A stretch of DNA of 24,009 bases from Dimargaris cristalligena (Eukaryota; Kickxellomycota; Dimargaritomycetes; Dimargaritales; Dimargaritaceae). Below are positions 10,350 through 19,286 of the stretch, in pieces. The position numbers and the translations under genes were made by a program. The notes under the pieces are model-generated. The model made no database searches. It was not told where the DNA came from and saw only the letters and a list, made by a program, of their open reading frames with translations. The DNA lies in contig JANBQC010000437.1 in assembly GCA_027576995.1 (NCBI GenBank), positions 1 to 24,009 on the forward strand, given 5' to 3'. Positions within the stretch are counted from its first letter, which is position 1; every line of letters begins with the position of its first letter.

Positions 10350-11351
10350 ATGCCCGCCGCTAACAGTGCCACTGCTCCCTCCAGCAACACCCCTACGGCC
10401 ACTGCTGCTGCCTCCCAGGGCTCATCAGCCACGGCCATTTCCAAGTCCAAAATTATCACCTTTATTGGCGGTGGTAATATGGCCGAGGCTATTCTGGGTG
10501 GCCTTATCGCCCAAGGCTACCTGCCTGAAAACCTCCGCGTCTCCGACCCCATTGCCGAGCGCTGTGTGTATATGCACACCAAGTATCGGGTGCCCGTCTA
10601 CACTGATAACCCCGCCGCCCTGTGCGGTCAGCCCGGGGCCAGTCCCGCCGGTTGTGCCTCATCGTACCCTACCGATGGGCGGTCGTCTGACATTATCATC
10701 CTTGCTGTCAAGCCCCAGGTCACCCAATTGGTCCTGGCCCCTCTGGGTGCCGAATTGACCCAAACCCAGCCCCTGCTCATTTCCATTGTCGCCGGCATTC
10801 GCATTGCCGATCTACTCCGCTGGATCAAGCCGGCCGTCCCGCAAAACACCCCCGCTAATCTTCCCCCCGTGGTCCGGTGCATGCCCAACACCCCCGCCCT
10901 CGTGGGCCAGGGTGCCTCGGGTCTGTTCGCGGATTCCCGCGTCTCTGAAACCCAGCGGGCCATGACCTGCGAAATTCTGGGCGCCGTGTCCAAGGTCTTC
11001 TGGGTGGACCAGGAAAATCTGATTGACGCCGTGACTGCCGTAAGCGGGAGTGGTCCCGCCTACTTCTTTCTGATGCTCGAAGCGATGCAGCAGGGAGGCT
11101 TGGCCGCCGGTCTATCGAGCCAGATGGCCGCCGAATTGGCCGCCCAGACTTGTTTGGGAGCCGCCACCATGATCCTTAACTCCTCCGACTCGGCCGCTGA
11201 ACTGCGCCGTAAGGTCACCAGCCCGAAGGGTACCACCGAAGCCGCCATTAATACTATGATCGCCGGTGGTCTGAAGGAGGCCGTCGTAGGTGGTGTCATG
11301 GCGGCTGACCGCCGGTCGAAGGAGTTGGCCGACATTCTCGGTCAGCAATAA
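10350..11351 (+). CDS. PRO3: Pyrroline-5-carboxylate reductase (PRO3/P5CR)
   Basis: Last step of proline synthesis: reduces 1-pyrroline-5-carboxylate with NAD(P)H, normally as an oligomer. Single exon, 333 aa (family usually 265-320). Residues 1-33 are a Ala/Thr/Ser-rich extension without a clear targeting signal. The Rossmann fold starts at IITFIGGGNMAEAILGGL (dinucleotide loop GGGNM, 40-44). Then come DIIILAVKPQ, ISIVAGI, and VRCMPNTPALVGQGASG (MPNTPA at 178-183). AVSGSGPAYFFLMLEAM (SGSGPA at 232-237) and the P5CR signature region KVTSPKGTTEAAI (VTSPKGTT at 289-296) follow. Two insertions are visible: a Gly/Pro/Ser-rich loop at about 92-113 and a Pro-rich loop at about 161-172. The stop codon lies inside an AATAAA hexamer (11347-11352). 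Assignment is secure; start is the first ATG, in context ACCATGC. Confidence 0.96.
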   Translation: MPAANSATAPSSNTPTATAAASQGSSATAISKSKIITFIGGGNMAEAILGGLIAQGYLPENLRVSDPIAERCVYMHTKYRVPVYTDNPAALCGQPGASPAGCASSYPTDGRSSDIIILAVKPQVTQLVLAPLGAELTQTQPLLISIVAGIRIADLLRWIKPAVPQNTPANLPPVVRCMPNTPALVGQGASGLFADSRVSETQRAMTCEILGAVSKVFWVDQENLIDAVTAVSGSGPAYFFLMLEAMQQGGLAAGLSSQMAAELAAQTCLGAATMILNSSDSAAELRRKVTSPKGTTEAAINTMIAGGLKEAVVGGVMAADRRSKELADILGQQ

Positions 11352-12306
11352 ATGGTAGTCCTCATGTACCCCTCTCTCTCTCCGCTTTCTTTTGTTGCAA
11401 TGCTATCCAACAGGCGTTGATCGTGGTGTTTCATTTTCTCTTTCTCGCTCTTGCTATTTATATAAATGATCGATTTAACCAGCCAAGAGCTTCTTTCCAT
11501 ATCTGATATTGGTTTTCTGCATTTAAATATCACTCTTACTTCCACTTTACCATCCCGAAGCCCACCTGCTTTTCAAAATACATTTGGATAAACCTTCAAT
11601 TTATATAGCTTTTTGGCGTGATTGCTAATCATGGGGGTATGCCAAATTCGACCTGGTGGTATAAGAATATGAATAAAACACAAAAAGGAGCCTTTTTGGA
11701 ATGTCTCATTATACCAGGAATCACCCAGCCTGGCTAATCCCCATTTCTTTAATAAGTGTTACAGCTAAACTACGCACCTGTGTAAGTGAATGGGTATTAT
11801 AATTTTTAATAGAGAGATAGTAGTTTGAAGACAATCATGGTTTCAATGGTTACATAATAGCTCAAACTATATCAAGAAGGAATCAAGTGTCCTGATCCCC
11901 CCAACCCAAAATCTGGCCTTAATCAGAGCCACAATATAGCTTAACAAGCCAGCCGTTGAATTTATTTATCATAGAGAAATAGGCAAAAGCTTTTTGCGGT
12001 TTAAATTGCTCTATACGTCGAACCACGCTTGCCCCCCCCCCTTGTCGAGCCACACTCCTCACCAAAATACTTTATAGGCATCATTGGGTGCTTCTTTTGA
12101 CCTTTTTCCCTACCAAGGTTACAAAATTTCGACACTGTTACCTATAGTTTGGCTGCCCTATACATTCTTTTTCCAAAGAATTTTGCATTACACGGCAGTT
12201 AGATTCAGCCTTTTCCTTGTAGACCATTCCGGTAATTCTGTCTATACAATTTAATTTTTATATATACCTATATCCCCCCCATTCATCTAATTAGCATTAG
12301 TCTGAT
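11352..12306. other. Intergenic region P5CR / RPP40 with RPP40 core promoter
   Basis: About 950 bp, A/T-rich, with no coding frame of note. It holds the P5CR 3' flank (T-rich around 11380-11470). A TATATATA element at 12259-12266 lies about 41 bp before the RPP40 ATG and is the likely RPP40 core promoter. A C9-10 homopolymer lies near 12031-12041. Confidence 0.5.
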
Positions 12307-13659
12307 ATGGCCCAGTTCAAAGACCTCGAGTCGAAGCTCCACATCTCCGTCGGGAATGTCGAGCTCCACCCGGCCAAATTTACCAACCCCATTTCTCAAC
12401 ATGCCTTCCCACATGCCGTCAAACTCTCCTTTTTCGGCTACAACCAGGATCCCACCCAGTTTATCGAACAAAACCTCACGCTTCCCGCACCGCTCTCGTA
12501 TTACTTGGTCAAAATGCCCCTCGGGGAGCTCCTTGATCCCGCCTTTATAACGCCGTTTGTTCCCCGGTCTAATGCTGGTAGTGCCGATAGTGGTGGTAAA
12601 GGGGCTGCCAAACCGGGCCCGCCCGCCCCAGTCGGCGAAGCCGGTGGCATTCTCTCGGTCCTCTCCATGAATACCCGCATCGACCAACACGACGTCTTTG
12701 CCCTGACTCCTTCGGGACATTTTATTTTCGATTTGACCAAAGACACTTACGAACTCAGTGGCCTGACCGGAGGTCGGCTCACATCGTCCCCTACCACCAC
12801 GACACTCCCCAACCCTGTGCCCCGGTTCGTCGTTACTGTGGATCTGCATACCGACCCGGCGTTCCAACCCGGTACGAAAGCGTACACGCGGTTCCGATGG
12901 ACATTGGACAATATTTTAAACGCCCCCGCGGAATTCGCCTTGACGTGCATTGACCCCCAGACGGGGGCCGAACCCGCCCAATGGCACAACCGGCTCCCAG
13001 CGGCATGGTCACCTGAGCGGATCGACATGCCCGCACCCACATGGACGACAACGAGTCCGTACCAGCCGATTTTAATTCCCGCCACAGCCACGGCTACGGC
13101 CAAAGCTACAGCTACAGCTCCAGACACGGACGCGAACACCACCACCGACTTGATCAGGACCACGCTTGGTGCCCCTTTTTTTACCCAGTTGAATTCCAAA
13201 GTGGCCCGGCAATTGCCCGAAATCTTTCGGGACCGGGCCCAGGAGATTTTCGAATGGCTCGGTCTGTACTATCACGAATCCCCCCGCATCGCGGAAACTG
13301 ACCGATCCCGCCAATCCAGCATTTCCCATTACCAGGTCCCTAAGCCCCACCAGTCCGGCGTAGCCCTAACCCTATCCTACAGCGGATTTCTCTCGCCGTA
13401 TACCGTGCTGGCGTTGTACCGGCAACTACCCCACCTTATCCGGAAGTGGAATGAATCAGTCATTGACCGACAGGACCCGAAAGCCCAACCCGCCTGGGCG
13501 GCCTTGTCGGTGTGGGGGTTCAAGGATGCTCCCGTGTCCTACGGACTTAAACAGCGGAATGTACTGTCTAGCGGGGAGAACGACTATTCGTTGCTTCTCG
13601 GCCCTGATAATGAAGGTGTGCTCTATCAGGTATGTGATATACTCGATGAATATAGTTAA
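12307..13659 (+). CDS. RPP40: RNase P/MRP protein subunit RPP40-like
   Basis: Protein subunit of nuclear RNase P (tRNA 5' processing) and RNase MRP (rRNA processing). Single exon, 450 aa; human RPP40 is about 363. Family landmarks seen in order: SYYLVKMPLGELLDPAFI (human has YYFVKNLPLHELITPEFI); VLSMNTRIDQHDVFALTPSG; FDLTKDTYELSGLTGG, matching the DKDTYEETGLQG segment; FVVTVDL; KAYTRFRW; EIFEWLGLYYHE; SYSGFLSP; and the C-terminal AWAALSVWGFKDAPVSYG, matching the human WVTLSVQGFADSPVSW. Extra length comes from a Gly/Pro-rich loop near residues 93-117 and an Ala/Thr tandem stretch (about 258-280, ATATATAKATATAP). Convergent with the PPR gene, stops 275 bp apart. The call rests on motif order recalled from the human protein. 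Confidence 0.88.
   Translation: MAQFKDLESKLHISVGNVELHPAKFTNPISQHAFPHAVKLSFFGYNQDPTQFIEQNLTLPAPLSYYLVKMPLGELLDPAFITPFVPRSNAGSADSGGKGAAKPGPPAPVGEAGGILSVLSMNTRIDQHDVFALTPSGHFIFDLTKDTYELSGLTGGRLTSSPTTTTLPNPVPRFVVTVDLHTDPAFQPGTKAYTRFRWTLDNILNAPAEFALTCIDPQTGAEPAQWHNRLPAAWSPERIDMPAPTWTTTSPYQPILIPATATATAKATATAPDTDANTTTDLIRTTLGAPFFTQLNSKVARQLPEIFRDRAQEIFEWLGLYYHESPRIAETDRSRQSSISHYQVPKPHQSGVALTLSYSGFLSPYTVLALYRQLPHLIRKWNESVIDRQDPKAQPAWAALSVWGFKDAPVSYGLKQRNVLSSGENDYSLLLGPDNEGVLYQVCDILDEYS
13081..13140 (+). repeat. Ala/Thr-coding short tandem repeat in RPP40 CDS
   Basis: Imperfect GCTACA/GCCACG-type hexamers encode alternating Ala-Thr (residues about 259-278), giving a flexible linker between the conserved N- and C-terminal parts. 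It explains some of the extra length over the human protein. Confidence 0.65.
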
Positions 13660-13933
13660 TCGCTCCCCTCCCCCCTTCTCATGGCGAAGCCAACTCGCAC
13701 GATTTCTTTAATTTTAGTGTTTTTTTGTTAAATCAACTAGAATACAGCCTTGTCAGTATACTGGTATGAAAATAAAGTGTTACTACTTGATCACTACTGT
13801 TCTACGGACACCTATATTGGTCCAACATAATAATAAAATACAAAGCAGAGGGTAGGGTACAACCGTAATACTGAATTACAGATAGGGGGATGCAGGGGGG
13901 TTATACGAGACATCAATGCCATATACTGCCGAA
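13660..13933. terminator. Convergent 3' region RPP40 / PPR gene
   Basis: A 274-bp gap between two stop codons facing each other. Plus-strand AATAAA occurs at about 13770 and ATAATAAAATA at about 13829. These are plausible poly(A) signals for RPP40. The PPR transcript must end in the same short A/T-rich stretch, so overlapping 3' ends are likely (inference). Confidence 0.4.
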
Positions 13934-16420
13934 TTAGTCCAGTTCCTCTCTGCCGTGCTGCTGCGCCACGAGTTGAACCAGTTCCGTGGACGGCTCAATA
14001 TAATTTTGCCGCATCAAAGGGAAGAAGTTTTCCGCATCCCGGTACATTCCCTGCTGACACAAACACCGCACAATCAACTCATAGGTCGTATGATCAGGCT
14101 GGGCGTAAGGTTGATTCGATGTCAGCATCGTTTCCAGCACTTCCATGGCCTCGTCCAAGTGGTCCGTTCCTTTGGGTCCCAGCAGCAGGTACTCCAGCCA
14201 CCGGTTATATAAGCGAACGGTGTAGGTCAGGCCGGCGGCCCGAATCTCGCGGGGCAGCTTGGGGCCGACGACCAGCCGGGTGGACGGGTGGTCCCAGTGG
14301 GTGATGCAGACTTGCAGGAGGGCTTCGAATGTGGCGACGGTGGGGCGTAGGTGGGATTGGCAGAGTTGGCGGTAGAGGAGGAAAGCGGGAGCGGGAGCGG
14401 GTGGGTCGGCCAAGGCTGCGTGGAGGGGGATTAGCGCGTTGTAGTCGGTGATGGTCAGACGCGGGTGCTGGGCTAGCCGTTCATCGACGAGGTCGCGCGC
14501 ACGGCTGGGGCGGCTGGTATCCAGCAGGGCCTGGGCGATGGCCCACATCGTTTTATGCGACCACTCAAAAACTCCACCCGTTGACTCGACCGTGGAGGGG
14601 TCACTACGACTGGAATGCAGGTCAAATAATTGGAGGGCCTGTTGGGGCTGGCTGGACTGACTAAACGCAGCGATCAGAACTTCGATGGTTGATTGTACGG
14701 GCGGTAGATCGGTCCATAGTGCCGACTCACTAAAGTAGCGGTCAATCCACGGTTGGTCCATCAGCTCCATACCCTCAGTCCGGGCAATAAGCTGGATAAT
14801 CGCCTGTCGTTCCATAGTGGTCCAGGTAGTTTCCTGGGGCTTTAAACAGCGCGTATAGCAGGCCTGAACCGCTTCAAACTGACCCTCAACCCAATAACCC
14901 TGGGCCAGAGCGATGTAGGTGGAAGTAGGAAACGCCCAGTCGTACTGGGTCTCTAAGTCTTGGAGGCGTTGCTCGGCTTCGGCGACCATGCCGGAGTGAG
15001 TAGTTCGATTTAGCCATGCTTGGGCCACGGCTACGTAAGGTTGAGCGGAAAAGTCAATAGATTCCAGCTCAATTGCCAGGGGCGAACCAGGGTATTCTGA
15101 CTGGTCGTGGTCAACCTCAGATGTGGCTACGATAGTCGTAGTTGGAGCTGCCGCCGGATGGGTCGGCGAATAGATTGCGGATAACGCGAGGGCCTCAATG
15201 AACGCAGTAGCCACCGAGAGAGTAGGGTGCTCAGTCAGGTCTGGAGGTGCAGGGGTGAACATATTCGTAAAAGCAGTAGGAGCAGTAGTCGGGCCAGTAG
15301 TGTTGGTAGGGGTAGTAGGGTAGTGATGATACCAGGCGGCTAAAGATCCGTAGCCATCACCTATTCGCCGGAATCCTTTAAACAACGCTAAATAGAGATC
15401 CCCCGGGAATGGATCGAATATCTTCCACCGACGGGCTATTGCTAGAGCCCACGAGGCCCACCGTGGTTCATCCAGTATCAAATAGGCCTTAACCAACACC
15501 ACAAAGTCCTGGTCATCGAATTGTCGCTCGATGGGGGACCCAGTAGACCCTTTGATGAACCGTGATGCATTTAATGTGCCGCCTTCGCCATCAAGTTGTC
15601 GCAGCGATGCTTCCGGGGGCGGATCCTTCCAATTAGATGGCATAAACAGAGGAGCGTTATCCAGCGTTGATGATTCCAGCGCGGGATTCTCGGTTAAATA
15701 ATGGGCCAGCCATGCTGACCAGAGACTGGGGGACGTGCCGATCCAATGGTCAAGGGTAAACCGCAGTCGATCAGCGGGCCAAGTAATGATATTTCGTGTT
15801 CCAACGGCCTCTTCATCAAGGGTGAATATCGAGTCGGCGGGGCAGGTATCCACGGGTATATCGGGGCTCGTCTGGGCTACAGCATCGGTTAACATGGTCA
15901 CCCACTGCCGCCATTCCGCAGCGGTGAGTTGGGGTGAGTTTTTACCGCGGCAGCGTATCCGAAATAGGGACCAGAGGGGATCGGTCCGGTGTGACGACCG
16001 GGATGGGGAACGGAGTAACCGGCGGAAGCGGGCGACCGGCTGGTTAAAGGGCTGGTGGGACAGGGCCTCCCGCTGACGACGGGGGCGGGGCTGGCGATAG
16101 ATGGGCGAGGTGGGAGGTTCGCCCATATCATCCGGGGAGGGGTGAATGCGAGTGGCATGGAAGCGGTCGGGTAGGAAGGGGCGGGGGAAGTCTTTAGAAG
16201 GTAGTTTACCGGACGTAGGAGGAGCAGAAGCAGAAGTAGAGGTAGAATGTGCAGGAGTAGGGGCGGCCTCTTCGACTAGACCAACGGACCGTTTGTAGTC
16301 TTCGAACTTCTGGGCCAGAGTTACGGGCGAGACGGCGCTGACCGGGCGGAGGTGTTTAGGTCGCCACCGGTGGTGTAGTAAGCGGCGCTGGCCAGGACCA
16401 GCGAGGCGGAGCGGCTTCAT
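13934..16420 (-). CDS. Pentatricopeptide-repeat-like protein, probably mitochondrial
   Basis: 828 aa, single exon. The first ~25 residues (MKPLRLAGPGQRRLLHHRWR) are Arg-rich and lack acidic residues, typical of a mitochondrial presequence. The rest is helical-repeat-like. The clearest PPR unit is about residues 778-811 (TTYELIVRCLCQQG, then MYRDAENFFPLM, ending EPS). Weaker units include LYNRWLEYLLLGPKGTDHLDE with AMEVLETML, and DYNALIPLHAALADPP with AFLLYRQL. TPR/PPR-like segments lie in the middle (TYIALAQGYWVEGQFEAVQ). Thr/Pro-rich insertions interrupt the array (about 366-392). PPR proteins bind organelle RNA and affect its stability, processing or translation; the target here cannot be told. 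It diverges from eRF3 and converges with RPP40. Orthology to a named factor is not visible. Start is the first ATG before the presequence. Confidence 0.72.
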   Translation of the reverse strand: MKPLRLAGPGQRRLLHHRWRPKHLRPVSAVSPVTLAQKFEDYKRSVGLVEEAAPTPAHSTSTSASAPPTSGKLPSKDFPRPFLPDRFHATRIHPSPDDMGEPPTSPIYRQPRPRRQREALSHQPFNQPVARFRRLLRSPSRSSHRTDPLWSLFRIRCRGKNSPQLTAAEWRQWVTMLTDAVAQTSPDIPVDTCPADSIFTLDEEAVGTRNIITWPADRLRFTLDHWIGTSPSLWSAWLAHYLTENPALESSTLDNAPLFMPSNWKDPPPEASLRQLDGEGGTLNASRFIKGSTGSPIERQFDDQDFVVLVKAYLILDEPRWASWALAIARRWKIFDPFPGDLYLALFKGFRRIGDGYGSLAAWYHHYPTTPTNTTGPTTAPTAFTNMFTPAPPDLTEHPTLSVATAFIEALALSAIYSPTHPAAAPTTTIVATSEVDHDQSEYPGSPLAIELESIDFSAQPYVAVAQAWLNRTTHSGMVAEAEQRLQDLETQYDWAFPTSTYIALAQGYWVEGQFEAVQACYTRCLKPQETTWTTMERQAIIQLIARTEGMELMDQPWIDRYFSESALWTDLPPVQSTIEVLIAAFSQSSQPQQALQLFDLHSSRSDPSTVESTGGVFEWSHKTMWAIAQALLDTSRPSRARDLVDERLAQHPRLTITDYNALIPLHAALADPPAPAPAFLLYRQLCQSHLRPTVATFEALLQVCITHWDHPSTRLVVGPKLPREIRAAGLTYTVRLYNRWLEYLLLGPKGTDHLDEAMEVLETMLTSNQPYAQPDHTTYELIVRCLCQQGMYRDAENFFPLMRQNYIEPSTELVQLVAQQHGREELD

Positions 16421-17558
16421 TCGCTATCGAGGGGCGTCGTTGAAGAAAGGAGTGGGAGAGAGGCACACTGCGAATTACGGGCGTGGCCAGCTAACAAAGG
16501 GAGCGGCGGGGGTTGTACAGGGCTCGTAGAGAAGTGGAATCAAGAATGCTCTACCCGCTACCCAATGGGGCCCCTCATTGGCATTACTTAAGGAATACCT
16601 GGGTCAGTCGTGTCGTGGTAACTAAGCGAAACAGCCGTTGCTGATTTTTTTGTCCAATCCAGTCGATATTCCTCCCCTTCACACTAAAGAGCTGGTAAGA
16701 TGAACACTGCGGTAGCGGCGCACCTTCTTCCACACCCTTAAATAGCCCGTATCATCACGTGACAATACGCTCTAGTGGTCTTTTGGTTAGTATAATAATT
16801 ATCCATTATATCAGTGTTTCTATATTCTTGCTCAATAAACCATACAACCCTCTACTAATTTGAGTTGGATATAGCAACCCACGAGATTAGAATAGACAGG
16901 ATGCACACACTCCAGCATTAATCGGTTAGGAATGGCAATTATCCGAGGTTCCGCGAGCTCAACCAACCTATACCCCAGTATGAGATAGCACAAGGCAACC
17001 TCCGGCTCTATTATGTATATTACAGAATGGGGCAGAATTCAACGGAACGCTGGTACAACATCTAGAAGGTTCAGGCTAAACATACTTTATTCGTAACTAC
17101 ACCGAAAGGCCCGAAGGATTACAAAGCTATCCCTAGCCTGCCATTAATAATGCTGCTTTAGATAATTCCATTTTGCTATGAGCAGCCCGGGCAATGGTCG
17201 TTAAGCGAGGCTGGCCGTATGCTGGTGTCATCATAGTATACACCACCAACCACCGCCCGTATTTTTTTCGCCCCTCATTTGTATACTTACTTATGCCTCC
17301 ATCTCCCCAGGCGCAGCTTCGCCCTCACTCGACTTATGGTTCCTCTCTCTCTCTCTCTCTCTCTTTGCTTTTCGTTTCGTTTAATCAGTTGCATTCTTCT
17401 GTTAGTTCCGGGGTTTATCCATTTCGTCATCCATTGCATTGCCTCGCTCCCCTCACCTCAGCCGAGCGCCCCACTGTCATCTCCCTGTTTTATAAACTAC
17501 CTACTGACTTACTTACCCGGCGACTTAGCGATCCTTCTCCCCTTTCTCAGCGTCCACC
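16421..17558. promoter_or_regulatory. Divergent intergenic region PPR gene / eRF3
   Basis: About 1.14 kb without a gene. It contains a palindromic TCACGTGA E-box (16755-16762), a typical bHLH (Cbf1-like) site. There is also a CT microsatellite block (about 17343-17364) followed by pyrimidine-rich sequence to the eRF3 ATG, and TTTTATAAAC at about 17488, roughly 65 bp before the eRF3 start. Short open frames in the CT block are compositional. Confidence 0.45.
17343..17364 (+). repeat. (CT)n microsatellite upstream of eRF3
   Basis: About ten CT units begin a pyrimidine-rich leader that continues toward the eRF3 ATG. It resembles the CT-rich block before P5CR, so it may be a promoter-initiation element rather than inert repeat (inference). 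Confidence 0.7.
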
Positions 17559-19286
17559 ATGAGTGATTCGAACAACCCGCAGCAGCAGCAGGAGGCCCAG
17601 GCCGACCTAACTGCCAAGCTTACCCGTATGGGCATTAACGTACAGGCCCCCGAGTTCAAGCCCAGTGTCAAAGCCAGAGAATTCGTTCCCAGCTGGAAGC
17701 AGCGTTCCACCCCGGCCCCGACCGCTACCACCACTACTACTTCTACTCCTTCCGCTACTACCATTGCCCCACCTCCACCTCCGGCCGCTAATCCCGAGCC
17801 CGAGCCTGAACCCGAAGCCGCCCCTTCCGTAGTGGAGGAGCCCCCCAAGGCTGCCGAAGCCGAGCCCGAAGCCCCCAAACCAAACCCACCGACCCCCTCT
17901 AAGGCTTCCAAAACTCCCGCTTCCGCTGTCGTCCCCGAGCCCGAGCCCGTCGAGGAGGAGGAGGCTGAGTTTGACCAGAGTCTGCTCGACGAAAACTTCA
18001 AAGAACATTTCAACATTGTCTTCATCGGTCACGTCGATGCCGGCAAATCGACCATGGGCGGCAACATCCTTTTCCTAACCGGTATGGTGGATAAGCGTAC
18101 TATGGAGAAATACGAACGGGAAGCCCGCGAAGCTAACCGGGAGTCGTGGTACCTGTCGTGGGCCCTCGACACCAACGCCGAAGAGCGAGCCAAGGGTAAA
18201 ACTGTTGAATGTGGTCGGGCGTACTTCGAAACCACCAAGCGCCGTTACACTATCCTGGATGCCCCCGGGCATAAGAACTACGTGCCCAGTATGATCGGCG
18301 GGGCAGCCCAGGCCGACGTGGGGGTGTTGGTCATCTCGGCCCGTAAAGGTGAATTCGAAACGGGTTTCGAGCGGGGCGGTCAAACGCGGGAACACGCTGT
18401 GTTGGCCAAGACCTCGGGCGTCAAGAAGCTGATTGTGGTCATCAACAAGATGGACGACCCCACCGTGCAGTGGTCCAAGGAACGGTACGACGAGTGCCTC
18501 ACGAAGCTCTCGCCCTTCCTCCGGGGCGCGGGTTACAACCCCAAGACCGACCTGGAATTCCTGCCCGTGTCCGGTTACACCGGGGCCAACATCAAGGATA
18601 AGGTCGCCAAGGACGTCTGCAGCTGGTACTCTGGGCCTTCCCTGCTCGATATGCTGGACAACCTGCAGGCCGTGAACCGTAAATTCAACGGCCCCCTTCG
18701 TATGCCCATTTCCGAAAAATACAAGGATATGGGTACCGTGGTGGTGGGTAAGGTCGAAACCGGTCACTTGGTGAAGGGCCAGAACGTGATGCTGATGCCC
18801 GACCGGCGCAACTGCGAAGTTGCCTCGATCCACAGCGAGGAAAACGAACTTAAAACCGCCGTCTGCGGCGACAATGTGCACATTCGCCTCCGTGGGGTCG
18901 AAGAAGAAGACATTTCCGTCGGTTTCGTCATGTGCGACACCAAGCACCCCGTCCACGCGGTCACCGCTTTTGAAGCCCATTTAGTTATTCTGGAATCCAA
19001 GAATATCATCTGCGCGGGTTACAACGCGATCCTGCACGTCCATACCTGTGTGGAAGAAGTCAGCCTGGCGGGCCTCCTGAAACTGGTGGACAAGAAAACG
19101 GGCCGTAAATCGAAGCTCCCCCCTCCGTACCTCAAGAAAAATCAACATGCCATTGTGCGTTTGGAAACGAGCCAGCCCATCGTGGTGGAAACGTTTGAAA
19201 CGTCGCCACAATTGGGTCGGTTTACCCTGCGTGACGAAGGAAAGACCATTGCCATTGGTAAAATTACCCGACTGATCACGAACTAA
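17559..19286 (+). CDS. SUP35: Translation termination factor GTPase eRF3 (SUP35)
   Basis: Binds eRF1 and uses GTP hydrolysis to drive stop-codon peptide release in the cytosol. 575 aa, single exon. The N-domain (1-145) is short. It has two overlapping PAM2-type motifs (INVQAPEFKP at 26-35 and PSVKAREFVP at 35-44), then a Pro/Ala/Glu-rich linker with no Gln/Asn/Tyr-rich prion repeats. GTPase motifs: G1 GHVDAGKST (157-165), G3 DAPGHKNY (234-241), G4 NKMD (296-299), G5-like VSGYTG near 339. The eRF3-specific NAEERAKGKTVE is present, as are DMGTVVVGKVETG and C-terminal beta-barrel 2/3 segments ending EGKTIAIGKITRLI. This separates it from EF1A and Hbs1, which lack this N-domain and the exact motifs. 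It diverges from the PPR gene and converges with the LPMO gene. ATG context is ACCATGA. Confidence 0.96.
   Translation: MSDSNNPQQQQEAQADLTAKLTRMGINVQAPEFKPSVKAREFVPSWKQRSTPAPTATTTTTSTPSATTIAPPPPPAANPEPEPEPEAAPSVVEEPPKAAEAEPEAPKPNPPTPSKASKTPASAVVPEPEPVEEEEAEFDQSLLDENFKEHFNIVFIGHVDAGKSTMGGNILFLTGMVDKRTMEKYEREAREANRESWYLSWALDTNAEERAKGKTVECGRAYFETTKRRYTILDAPGHKNYVPSMIGGAAQADVGVLVISARKGEFETGFERGGQTREHAVLAKTSGVKKLIVVINKMDDPTVQWSKERYDECLTKLSPFLRGAGYNPKTDLEFLPVSGYTGANIKDKVAKDVCSWYSGPSLLDMLDNLQAVNRKFNGPLRMPISEKYKDMGTVVVGKVETGHLVKGQNVMLMPDRRNCEVASIHSEENELKTAVCGDNVHIRLRGVEEEDISVGFVMCDTKHPVHAVTAFEAHLVILESKNIICAGYNAILHVHTCVEEVSLAGLLKLVDKKTGRKSKLPPPYLKKNQHAIVRLETSQPIVVETFETSPQLGRFTLRDEGKTIAIGKITRLITN

Noticed and set aside
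12283..12867. 194-codon open frame antisense to RPP40
   Set aside because: The shadow of a GC-biased coding sequence; it shares no recognisable motif, and the sense frame has clear family motifs.
18075..18980. 301-codon open frame antisense to eRF3
   Set aside because: It mirrors the GTPase domain of a strongly codon-biased gene. Long antisense frames opposite EF1A-family genes are a known artefact, and this one has no promoter or domain of its own.
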